A stretch of 64,000 bases of DNA from Hyphomonas sp. TMED17. Lineage in GTDB: Bacteria > Pseudomonadota > Alphaproteobacteria > Caulobacterales > Hyphomonadaceae. This document shows, piece after piece, positions 56,757-64,000 of this stretch (the stretch's first letter is position 1; each line of letters starts with the position of its first letter). Under the pieces are notes generated by a model that saw only the letters and a list, made by a program, of their open reading frames with translations, had not been told where the DNA came from and ran no database searches. The DNA lies in contig NHBW01000007.1 in NCBI GenBank assembly GCA_002172915.1, positions 35,422 to 99,421 of the forward strand, written 5' to 3'. Position numbers and translations under genes: made by a program.

Positions 56757-57560
56757 ATGAGAATGCAGCAGGCAGACGACTTCAAAGCCGAAAGCGAGGC
56801 GCTTTTTAAGCTACTCAAAGACACTGAAACAGCGCGTTTCGACGAAGCGACGCAATTCAAATCCTGGACAGTAAATGCCGTCCTGCAACATTTATACTTC
56901 TGGAACGAAATGGCCGGTCTTCAAATAAAGAATGAAGGCCTGCTGGTTGAGCGAATGGCCGGTGTTGCGGCACACCCGGGCGGCATGAGAGGTTTCGAAG
57001 CTGATCATTTTGCTGGCCTTTCGGCACATAAACTTCTGGACGCATGGATCGAAAATGCGATTGAAACGGCAAACATATTCGCCGATGCTGACCCCAAAAC
57101 CCGACTAAAATGGGCCGGACCGGATATGAGTGCACGCTCATCCATTACCGCGCGGCTGATGGAAACCTGGGCGCACGGACAGGAAGTCTATGATCATCTC
57201 GGCGTGGTGCGCCAGAATGCCGACCGGATCCGGAATATTGTGATCCTCGGAGTCAATACGTTTGGCTGGACCTATGCGACCCGGAAGCAGACCCCGCCGG
57301 GCCCGATGCCGCATCTGCGCCTGACAGCGCCATCTGGTGCAATCTGGACGTATGGTGAAGATGGCAGCCAAGATACAATCACCGGCCTTGCCGAAGAGTT
57401 CTGTCAGGTCGTGACGCAGACGCGAAACATTGCGGACACATCACTTAAGGTCAACGGCCCTGTTGCCATCGACTGGATGAGTAAAGCGCAATGTTTTGCC
57501 GGGCCACCTGAGACACCCCCCGCACCGGGTTTGCGAGCGACAAAAATCAGCTCATCGTGA
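56757..57560 (+). CDS. TIGR03084 family metal-binding protein (DinB/maleylpyruvate isomerase-like)
   Basis: 267 residues, helical. Metal-ligand histidines appear in AVLQHLYFWNEM near 47 and METWAHGQEVYDHLG near 138-152. TIGR03084 proteins share the DinB-like fold of thiol-dependent enzymes; their reaction is unknown. It follows the flavoprotein by 2 bp and overlaps the convergent GST by 14 bp. Confidence 0.85.
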   Translation: MRMQQADDFKAESEALFKLLKDTETARFDEATQFKSWTVNAVLQHLYFWNEMAGLQIKNEGLLVERMAGVAAHPGGMRGFEADHFAGLSAHKLLDAWIENAIETANIFADADPKTRLKWAGPDMSARSSITARLMETWAHGQEVYDHLGVVRQNADRIRNIVILGVNTFGWTYATRKQTPPGPMPHLRLTAPSGAIWTYGEDGSQDTITGLAEEFCQVVTQTRNIADTSLKVNGPVAIDWMSKAQCFAGPPETPPAPGLRATKISSS

Positions 57561-58158
57561 TTGCCTTCTGAAAGGCCGGCCGGCTTTCGATCCGGGCGAT
57601 ATAGGCTTTTAGATTCGGCATGTCATCAGTCACACAGCCTGAGCGGTTAGCCATAAAACAGGCATGCCCCAGCATCAGGTCGGCTGCCGAAAAATCGCCG
57701 ATCAAATATGCCCGCCCGGCCAGCGCAGTTTCGACCGGTGCGAGCGATTTCGTCAGCAGGCGTTGCGCCTGACCGAGGACCGTCATATCGCGGCGGTCTT
57801 CCGGCAACAAAATTGTCTGGACGACAATCGTATTGATCGGCGGCATGACCATGCCTTCGCAATAGTGAAACCATTGCAAATATTCTGGAAATTCCGGCGC
57901 TGACACATCAGGCTTCAAGCCCCCATTCTTATGCCGTTCTAGAACATATTCGATGATTGCGCCGGACTCGAAAATCGAAACATCACCATCGTCCAGGACG
58001 GGGACACGTCCCAATGGATGGCGGGCACGATGCGCGTCAGACTTCAAGTCTTTCGGATGAAACGCCATTTTGTTGATGTCATAGGGCAAGCCAAGTTCTT
58101 CAAGCAACCAGACTATCCGTCCGGCTCTGGAATTCGGCGCAAAATGTAGTTTAAGCAT
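57547..58158 (-). CDS. Glutathione S-transferase
   Basis: 203 residues. The N-terminal half (FAPNSRAGRIVWLLEELGLPYDIN; RVPVLDDGD with cis-Pro; IFESGAIIEYVLER) and the C-terminal FSAADLMLGHA are typical. Substrate unknown. A small upstream open frame (58151-58273) overlaps its ATG. Confidence 0.9.
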   Translation of the reverse strand: MLKLHFAPNSRAGRIVWLLEELGLPYDINKMAFHPKDLKSDAHRARHPLGRVPVLDDGDVSIFESGAIIEYVLERHKNGGLKPDVSAPEFPEYLQWFHYCEGMVMPPINTIVVQTILLPEDRRDMTVLGQAQRLLTKSLAPVETALAGRAYLIGDFSAADLMLGHACFMANRSGCVTDDMPNLKAYIARIESRPAFQKAITMS

Positions 58159-58273
58159 TTTCTAGTTCTCCAATTTCTTCAACCTGTTTGCTCATCGATT
58201 TGGCTTGCGAGCCTGCATTACGCGGCCCCGGTTTGCCGGACCAATTAGTATCGGCGGCAGCCGCAGATTCCAT
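58151..58273 (-). CDS. Possible small upstream open frame (40 residues) coupled to the GST gene
   Basis: The frame starts at the ATG at 58273 and its TAA falls just inside the GST start. It is rich in Lys/Ser/Glu and shows no domain. The Shine-Dalgarno is weak. It may be a real leader peptide or chance. Confidence 0.25.
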   Translation of the reverse strand: MESAAAADTNWSGKPGPRNAGSQAKSMSKQVEEIGELENA

Positions 58274-58397
58274 ATAATCTAACCAACATTATCAGCTCGC
58301 GATCTTATACTATCCACCCTTGTCTGACTTATCCCAAACCAACCGGATCGTACCGGAAAGCCGGTCAAGTCTTCTCCGATCTCACGCTTTCAAGCGT

Positions 58398-60119
58398 CTA
58401 GCTCGTCACCGGAGAGGCCGCTTCTTCATCCCCCAGACACATCGCACGTAGTGCCCGCCGGTCTGTCTTTTCGGTTCCACCTCGGGGGAGAGGTTCATCG
58501 AAAAACCAAATCCGCTCCGGAACTTTGAACGAAGCGAGATTTTGCTTAAGAAATGCCTGCAACTCAGCCTCATCCAATTGACTGCCGGCTTTAAGCAGAA
58601 CGCCGGCCCCGGCGACCTCGCCAAGCCGGGCATCGGGAATGGAAAAAACGGCGGCTTCGCTAACGGCCGGATGGAGATGCAGCGCTGCATCAATTTCGAG
58701 GCAGGAAATATTCTCGCCGGCGCGAATAATCATGTCTTTTTTCCGGTCTACAATTGTGACGATACCATCTGCTTCGAGCGTTGCCAGATCGCCGGTATAG
58801 ATCCAGCCATCTTTAAGCGTCTCTGCCGTTGCCTCCGGCTTGTTAAGATAGCAGCGCATATTTGCCGGACTCTTCAAAATAAGCTCACCAACCTGCCCGA
58901 AGGGCAATTCATCACCATTATCATCAACGATTTTAAGGTCCTGCAGCGGCGGATACAGGCGGCCGGCCGCTCCGGGCCGCGCGATATAGTCCTCGCCACG
59001 CAAACCGATACCGAGCCCGTTTGTTTCAGTCATGCCAAAACCGGTTCCGGGCTGGGCATGAGGCATCGCGTCCGCAAGTTTCGCGACTTGCGCGGCGGGG
59101 CGCTTGGCGCCGCCGGCTTCGAGGCTTCTCAAGGTCGGAAGAGACTTGCCGAGCTCTAAAGCGGCTTCCATCAAATCCGCAGACATCGTCGGCACCCCGA
59201 AAAAACGGGTCGCTTGTTCACGCTCGATAAGATCAATTGCCTCAACCGGATTCCATTTATGCATCAGGACAATTTTCGCCCCCGCACACAAGGATACCAG
59301 GAAGCAGGCATGGGTTGCCGAAACATGAAATAACGGCGTCGTAATCAAGGCACAGGCCTGAACCGGCTCGCCATCAGCGCCGACCGGCATCTCCGGCAGA
59401 CGGTCCATTTCCTCGGCGATCCGGGCCGACATGAGCCAAGTCATAACCGCCGATATCGCGCCTCTATGGGTCTGTACAACACCTTTGGGATGTCCGGTTG
59501 AGCCAGATGTATACATCACCGCCATGTCATCATCAGTATGGATATTCACAGCGGACAATTCCCGGCTTGAAGACAGCGCCAGCAGGTCGGAATAGGATCT
59601 GGTTCCAGGCATGGCATCAGCTCTGACGATAACCCGTTCAATTGCCATTCGTTCAACAAAGGGCTGCATAGTCTCGGCCCGCGGCTGGTCCACAAAAGCC
59701 AACTTCGCACCGCTATCGGTGAAGCCATATTCCAGCTCTTCGGTCGTCCACCAGCTATTCAGGAAGACGACAACTGCACCAATCGATGTGATCGCCATCA
59801 TTAGCACCAGATATTCTGGAGAGTTCCGCATCACAATCGCAACACGGTCGCCCTTTTTAATATTGTAAACTGATGTCAGGGCATCGGCTAAACGGCTGGT
59901 TTCCTCATAAAAATCTTTATAAGTTCGCCGTTCTTCACCAAAGACGAGGAAGTCTGCCTGATCATATTCAAGACAGAGATCCATGACTTCCCGCAAATGC
60001 CGCGGGGCGTTCTTAAATGTGCGGAATGTTATGCCGCGAATATCGGTTTCTTCGAGCGCAAACTCCTCATCAGTTGTTACAATATGATGGACTGCTTCCG
60101 CAGCATCCGAAAAAGCCAT
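58398..60119 (-). CDS. Acyl-CoA synthetase (class I adenylate-forming)
   Basis: 573 residues from the ATG at 60119, preceded by GGAG. The frame stays open another 64 codons to a TTG at 60311 but without matching homologues that I recognise. P-loop MYTSGSTGHPKGV, GFGMTETNGLG, TGDLATLEADGIV and the final EKTDRRAL region follow. It is the nearest paralogue of the ligase at 1387-3129. The chimeric pseudogene lies upstream. Confidence 0.9.
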   Translation of the reverse strand: MAFSDAAEAVHHIVTTDEEFALEETDIRGITFRTFKNAPRHLREVMDLCLEYDQADFLVFGEERRTYKDFYEETSRLADALTSVYNIKKGDRVAIVMRNSPEYLVLMMAITSIGAVVVFLNSWWTTEELEYGFTDSGAKLAFVDQPRAETMQPFVERMAIERVIVRADAMPGTRSYSDLLALSSSRELSAVNIHTDDDMAVMYTSGSTGHPKGVVQTHRGAISAVMTWLMSARIAEEMDRLPEMPVGADGEPVQACALITTPLFHVSATHACFLVSLCAGAKIVLMHKWNPVEAIDLIEREQATRFFGVPTMSADLMEAALELGKSLPTLRSLEAGGAKRPAAQVAKLADAMPHAQPGTGFGMTETNGLGIGLRGEDYIARPGAAGRLYPPLQDLKIVDDNGDELPFGQVGELILKSPANMRCYLNKPEATAETLKDGWIYTGDLATLEADGIVTIVDRKKDMIIRAGENISCLEIDAALHLHPAVSEAAVFSIPDARLGEVAGAGVLLKAGSQLDEAELQAFLKQNLASFKVPERIWFFDEPLPRGGTEKTDRRALRAMCLGDEEAASPVTS

Positions 60120-60402
60120 TCTTAAATCTCCAAAAACCCGGAATTCCGGGGATAACGCCAGTTCCTCTGTAATCCGCAAATGGGCATCAGTCGTATCCTC
60201 CCAGATACAGTTCGGCCGTTTTGTCCCGTCTGTCAGGATCTTGTAGTCAGCGCGATTATGGTCGTAGTTTGCCGCGTCTGTCTGAAAGGGGAAGGGGTTT
60301 CGTAACGGCAATCGTCACTAAAATAACGAATTTGTAAGCGCAATGCGAAAATCCGGCCGCACCGTAGACACGACTTGCATATCCAGCCATCAGAGACGTG
60401 TT

Positions 60403-61136
60403 CTATTCGCTTAGCAGCACGCCGGCTTCGCTCAAGGCGCTGACATCCCCGGCCTCAAGACCAAGCCAATCAGCAAGCGCCTCGAAATTATGCCGCCGCG
60501 CTTGGGCGGACGCGCATCCGAATTAATGCCGCTGGCTGAATGAGAAAAACGATACGGCGACTGGACCGTTTTGCGTTGATGGCCGAGATCGTCGTGCACA
60601 TTGACAAATACGCCCCGCGCCTCGACACTTGGCTGGCTTAGGGATTCTTCTCCAAATGCCCTGACCCGCCCCCATGCAAGATTGATTTCATCAAGGCGGT
60701 CTGTGAGAGCAGAAAAGCTCGGAAATGCGAGAATATGAGCGGTAATCGCCTGCTTGCGACAGGCCAGCTTTGTCGCAAGGTCCGCGCCCTCCGGCGTCGG
60801 GTCAACCAATCCGTCGCGCTTTGAAAGCACATGCCACAACCATTTCAAATCCGCCGAAATAAGAATGCGGGTCTGATCCAGCCCTTGCCACACCAGATTC
60901 TCCTCCGGCTTTGGCCAGACTCTATCCAACGCCCAATGGGCGTAATCATCGGTGGCGTGCATGACGTTCAACATGGCAATATCGACATACTGCCCAACCC
61001 CAATTTTCTCGGCCACTTCGTCCAGCGTGGTTTCCTCATAGCCATTTATCGAAAACAGCTGCTGAGCCGCCTTTATCAAACTCGCACGCGACTCAGCTTT
61101 TCGCTTTTCGCGCATTGGATACTTTCCAGATTCCAT
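60403..61136 (-). pseudogene. Chimeric pseudogene: TetR helix-turn-helix N-terminus fused to the C-terminal half of a CaiB/BaiF CoA-transferase
   Basis: Residues 1-47 (from the ATG at 61136) are a normal TetR start: LIKAAQQLFSINGYEETTL, DEVAEKIGV. At about 60993 the sequence jumps, skipping the recognition helix, to GQYVDIAMLN ... ATDDYAHWALD ... DPTPEGADLATKL ... LAWGRVRAFGEE ... VQSPYRFSHSASGI, which reads as the C-terminal half of a type III CoA-transferase. Near 60495 a one-base loss shifts the frame; past it, in another frame, EALADWLGLEAGDVSALS restores the normal CoA-transferase end with a stop at 60403-60405. The product cannot be a working regulator or CoA-transferase. A deletion between adjacent genes is the simplest origin; an assembly join is the alternative. 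Confidence 0.8.
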
Positions 61137-61373
61137 AGTATTTTCCTTGCCCTTTTTAAGCCCTTTTTCTAATTTTGATAGTATTTGTACTGTAACCGAT
61201 CACATTTTATTTTTTAAATACTTTATATATTGCACGTTTTTAAGTATTTATTTGTATATTCTTCTCAAAAGTTACCTGTAGAATCATGTGGGCCGCCTGT
61301 TCCGCTAGGTCGGGGATTGACAGCAACACCATTCGTTCCGATCTCCTGTCTTAAACAAAAGCAGGAGGCCAAT
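61137..61373. promoter_or_regulatory. AT-rich divergent promoter region between the chimeric pseudogene and the SDR
   Basis: Strong AT bias around 61165-61260 (TTTTTAAATACTTTATATATTG). AGTA-TTTG-TACT forms a small inverted repeat at about 61180-61191. It probably carried the operator of the former TetR gene. Confidence 0.4.
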
Positions 61374-62138
61374 ATGAAAGTCCGAAACCAAATTGTCGTC
61401 GTAACCGGTGCTGCCGGGGGTATTGGCAAGGCCTTGGCACATCGCTTTCATGAAGAGGGCGCCAAATTAGTGGTCTGCTCGGATATTGATGGTGCTGGCG
61501 CAAAGGCGACCGCCGGACAAATTGGTGGGCTAGCGATCCAGACCGATGTTTCGAAAGAATCCGATATCAAGAATTTGATTGATACCGTCGAAAAGGATCA
61601 TGGCCCGATTTCTCTGTTTTGCTCGAACGCGGGAATTGGCGTTCCCGGTGGCGCGGAAGCCAGCAATGACGGATGGCAAAATATCTGGGATATCAACGTA
61701 ATGGCGCATGTTTGGGCGGCACGCCACCTGATACCGCTAATGGTCACACGCGGCGGGGGATACTTGCTCAATACCGCTTCGGCAGCCGGCCTATTGTCAC
61801 AAATCGGATCAGCCCCTTATGCCGTTACCAAGCATGCGGCGGTCGGTCTGGCCGAATGGTTAGCGCTCACGCACGGCGATGACGGCATCAAAGTCTCAGT
61901 ACTTTGCCCACAAGCTGTTAAGACGGCGATGACTGCAAATAACGAGGATGGAGTTGCTTCAATCAACGGCATGATGGAGCCCGATGAAGTTGCAGACGCC
62001 TGCGTTAAGGCTATTGATAAAGAAACATTTTTGGTCCTTCCTCACCCCGAAGTCAGAAAATATATGCAGAATAAAACCTCAGATTACGATCGCTGGATTG
62101 CCGGAATGCAGAAGCTGAACCGTCAATACAAAGGTTAG
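61374..62138 (+). CDS. Short-chain dehydrogenase/reductase
   Basis: 254 residues from the ATG at 61374, preceded by AGGAGG; earlier in-frame starts give no sensible N-terminus. Cofactor motif TGAAGGIGKALAHRF near 12, NAGIGVPGG near 85, and the catalytic Ser with YxxxK (APYAVTKHAAVG) near 151. Substrate unknown. Divergent from the chimeric pseudogene, so possibly a former regulon member. Confidence 0.9.
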   Translation: MKVRNQIVVVTGAAGGIGKALAHRFHEEGAKLVVCSDIDGAGAKATAGQIGGLAIQTDVSKESDIKNLIDTVEKDHGPISLFCSNAGIGVPGGAEASNDGWQNIWDINVMAHVWAARHLIPLMVTRGGGYLLNTASAAGLLSQIGSAPYAVTKHAAVGLAEWLALTHGDDGIKVSVLCPQAVKTAMTANNEDGVASINGMMEPDEVADACVKAIDKETFLVLPHPEVRKYMQNKTSDYDRWIAGMQKLNRQYKG

Positions 62139-62193
62139 CCCGCATCTATAATTGTATTTCTGTCTCAAAATGAATCGCCGGCTCATGCTGTAG

Positions 62194-63819
62194 TCAGCGA
62201 TCGGCAAGGATCATTTCCGCGCCCTTGTCTGCAATCATTATTGTCGGCGTATTTGTATTTCCAGACGTAATTTTTGGCATGGCAGAGGCATCAATGATTC
62301 GCAGAGCCTCTAAACCGCGAACGCGCAGCCGCTCATCAAGCACGGCAGCGGGATCATCCGCTGTCCCCATTTTGGCCGTCCCAACAGGATGAAAAATCGT
62401 CGTCCCGATATCCCCCGCCGCACTAATTAATGCCTCAGAATCGTCCGACACATCGGGACCCGGTAACAATTCACGCGGCATGTAGCCTGCCAGGGCCGGT
62501 TGCGACATCAAGCTACGCGTGACGCGGATGGCCTCGACGGCGACCTGCTGGTCCTGGGTCGTCGAGAGATAATTCGGCGCGATGCGTGGCGACACGAGAG
62601 CATCGCTGGATTCTATCCGCACAGTTCCACGCGATGTCGGCTGCAAATTGCATACGCTAACCGTGATCGCCGGAAAGCGATGCAGGGGATCGCCGAATTT
62701 ATCCAGCGACAAAGGTTGAACGTGAAACTGCAAATTGGCGCGAGCCTGCTTGGCATTTGAACGCATGAACAGCCCCAATTGCGACGGAGCCATCGTTAAC
62801 GGCCCGCGTCGAAACAACAAATATTCGAGCCCCATTTTAATTTTCCCGGTAACCGAATGATATGTCTCGTTAAGGGTTTTGACCGCGCTTACCTTATAAA
62901 TCGCCCGTTGCTGCAAATGGTCCTGCAAATTGCGCCCCAGCCCCTGGCAGTCTTTTACCACTGGTATGTCCGCAGCCTGCAACCAGTCGGCGGGTCCAAC
63001 GCCTGAACGTTGCATTATTTGGACCGAACCAATCGCCCCGGCCGACAGGATAATCTCTTTCTCGGCGCGCACCTTATAAGTCTTGCCATTCTGATAGAAT
63101 AAAACCGATCGCGCCACGTTATTTTCGAACTCAATCCGGTCGGTCAGACACCCCGTCATCAGGCGAAAATTTTGCCGCGATCTGGCTGGCTTCAAAAAGC
63201 CACGGGCCGTTGACCAGCGCCGGCCGGACTTCTGGTTGACGTGAAAATAGCCGGCCCCGAAATTATCTCCGGCATTAAAGTCTGGCGTGGCCGGAACACC
63301 CATTTCGACAGCCGCATCATGGACCGCGTCCAGAACGTCCCAGCGCACCCGGGGGGCTTCAACCCGCCACTCACCGCCTGCACCATGGATTGCAGTATCG
63401 CCGAGAAAATGGTCTTCAAACCGTTTAAAAACAGGCAGAACATCATTCCAGCCCCAGCCATTCAGCCCCAGTGCACGCCAGCCATCATAATCAGCCATCT
63501 GACCGCGCATCGAAATCATCGCATTTATGGCAGATGAGCCACCAACGACTTTCCCTCTCGGATAAGCCAATGAACGGCCATTCAAACCCTGTTCGGCGAC
63601 GGTTCTATACATCCAGTCGGATCGTGGGTTGCCAATAGCAAACAAGTACCCGACGGGGACATGAAACCAAATCCAGTTGTCGAGGCCGCCTGCCTCGAGC
63701 AGTAAAACGCGATAGCGTCCATTGGCGCTCAAGCGATTGGCCAATACGCAGCCAGCCGAACCGGCGCCAACGATCACATAATCATAGCTTCCGTCTAATC
63801 GTGTCGGCTGACACGCCAT
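62194..63819 (-). CDS. GMC family FAD oxidoreductase
   Basis: 541 residues. FAD motif GAGSAGCVLANRLS near 18, GMC signature GKVVGGSSAINAM near 90, LSAGAIGSVQIMQRSGVG near 262 and IFHPVGTAKMG near 483. A paralogue of the enzyme at 15322-16965. It oxidises a primary or secondary alcohol of unknown identity. It starts 1 bp after the preceding 3-hydroxyacyl-CoA dehydrogenase gene and is probably in its operon. Confidence 0.91.
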   Translation of the reverse strand: MACQPTRLDGSYDYVIVGAGSAGCVLANRLSANGRYRVLLLEAGGLDNWIWFHVPVGYLFAIGNPRSDWMYRTVAEQGLNGRSLAYPRGKVVGGSSAINAMISMRGQMADYDGWRALGLNGWGWNDVLPVFKRFEDHFLGDTAIHGAGGEWRVEAPRVRWDVLDAVHDAAVEMGVPATPDFNAGDNFGAGYFHVNQKSGRRWSTARGFLKPARSRQNFRLMTGCLTDRIEFENNVARSVLFYQNGKTYKVRAEKEIILSAGAIGSVQIMQRSGVGPADWLQAADIPVVKDCQGLGRNLQDHLQQRAIYKVSAVKTLNETYHSVTGKIKMGLEYLLFRRGPLTMAPSQLGLFMRSNAKQARANLQFHVQPLSLDKFGDPLHRFPAITVSVCNLQPTSRGTVRIESSDALVSPRIAPNYLSTTQDQQVAVEAIRVTRSLMSQPALAGYMPRELLPGPDVSDDSEALISAAGDIGTTIFHPVGTAKMGTADDPAAVLDERLRVRGLEALRIIDASAMPKITSGNTNTPTIMIADKGAEMILADR

Positions 63820-63820
63820 C

Positions 63821-64000
63821 TCAACCAGGCTTTACGTCGATAAAACGACCACCGGTTTCCGCCAGCTTTTTCAGCGTATCGCAGGGCTTGAACCGATCAT
63901 CGTCGGCACCAAGCCGTTCCATTGTGGCAAGCACCGTTTTCGCCCCGACCATGTCACCATATAGCATTGGCCCGCCCTTATCAGATGGCCAGCCATAGCC
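63821..64000 (-). CDS. 3-hydroxyacyl-CoA dehydrogenase (FadB/FadJ-like), C-terminal fragment at window edge
   Basis: The final 59 codons are present, beginning GYGWPSDKGGPMLYGDMVG, a conserved C-terminal motif of multifunctional 3-hydroxyacyl-CoA dehydrogenases, and ending with TGA at 63821-63823. The N-terminus lies beyond the right edge. It oxidises 3-hydroxyacyl-CoA in beta-oxidation. Confidence 0.75.
   Translation of the reverse strand, partial: GYGWPSDKGGPMLYGDMVGAKTVLATMERLGADDDRFKPCDTLKKLAETGGRFIDVKPG

Noticed and set aside
60432..61136. A straightforward TetR family regulator
   Set aside because: Only the first 47 residues fit TetR; the recognition helix is missing, the rest is CoA-transferase-like, and the true C-terminus is in another frame.
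1..64000. CRISPR arrays, insertion sequences, prophage or toxin-antitoxin systems
   Set aside because: No direct-repeat arrays, transposase motifs, phage structural genes or paired toxin-antitoxin frames were seen while reading both strands.

Overview
The window looks like one chromosomal segment of an alphaproteobacterium, probably marine or otherwise free-living, with moderate GC. The evidence is a run of alphaproteobacterial hallmarks: the xseB-ispA-dxs isoprenoid operon, a DUF3126 protein, a TIGR02281-type aspartic protease next to a DUF1289 protein, a lone PhoH protein, and a dense set of fatty-acid and acyl-CoA catabolic genes. I see no rRNA, tRNA, CRISPR array, IS element or prophage. 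Genus cannot be decided from the sequence alone.

Layout. 1-1246: 3' truncated M6-type secreted metalloprotease. 1387-6405: acyl-CoA synthetase, then dxs, ispA and xseB on the minus strand. 6476-12941: housekeeping mix (histidine phosphatase, lepB, metallo-beta-lactamase-fold hydrolase, MFS transporter, pterin dehydratase, HAD hydrolase, DUF4345, gamma carbonic anhydrase). 12985-14251: a structured, terminated leader or small RNA candidate directly in front of phoH, then DUF3126. 14458-23274: crotonase, GMC oxidoreductase, cysE, HNH nuclease coupled to folD, YggT, SDR, methyltransferase, 2OG-type oxygenase, dienelactone hydrolase. 23381-27630: NhaC antiporter, lipoprotein dipeptidase, DegP protease. 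27721-33193: an acyl-CoA dehydrogenase block (three ACADs of pimeloyl-CoA-dehydrogenase type, a crotonase, RidA, ABM monooxygenase). 33340-37135: a divergent CobT homologue, DUF1289 plus aspartic protease, TauE/SafE, dusA. 37670-44923: oxidoreductase, GST, an unexplained 660-bp gap, a lipoprotein formylglycine-generating enzyme, a membrane-anchored sulfatase, and a GPH-type symporter.

45028-57560 is a divergent catabolic island resembling the atu/liu systems. The leftward arm has an acyl-CoA dehydrogenase, acyl-CoA synthetase, TetR regulator and crotonase. The rightward arm has AtuA, carboxylase beta subunit, methylglutaconyl-type hydratase, biotin carboxylase alpha subunit, nitronate monooxygenase-like flavoprotein and a TIGR03084 protein. 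Together these could activate, desaturate, carboxylate and hydrate a branched (methyl-branched or isoprenoid) acyl-CoA.

57547-64000: GST, acyl-CoA synthetase, a chimeric pseudogene (TetR helix-turn-helix N-terminus joined to the C-terminal half of a CaiB/BaiF CoA-transferase, plus a frameshift), an SDR, a GMC oxidoreductase and the C-terminal end of a 3-hydroxyacyl-CoA dehydrogenase.

Most notable: the TetR/CoA-transferase chimera; the terminator-bearing structured element abutting phoH; the CobT homologue whose catalytic motifs have been replaced while the scaffold is kept; and the matched exported FGE/sulfatase pair. I found no clear defence system, secretion island or other wholly new multi-gene system.
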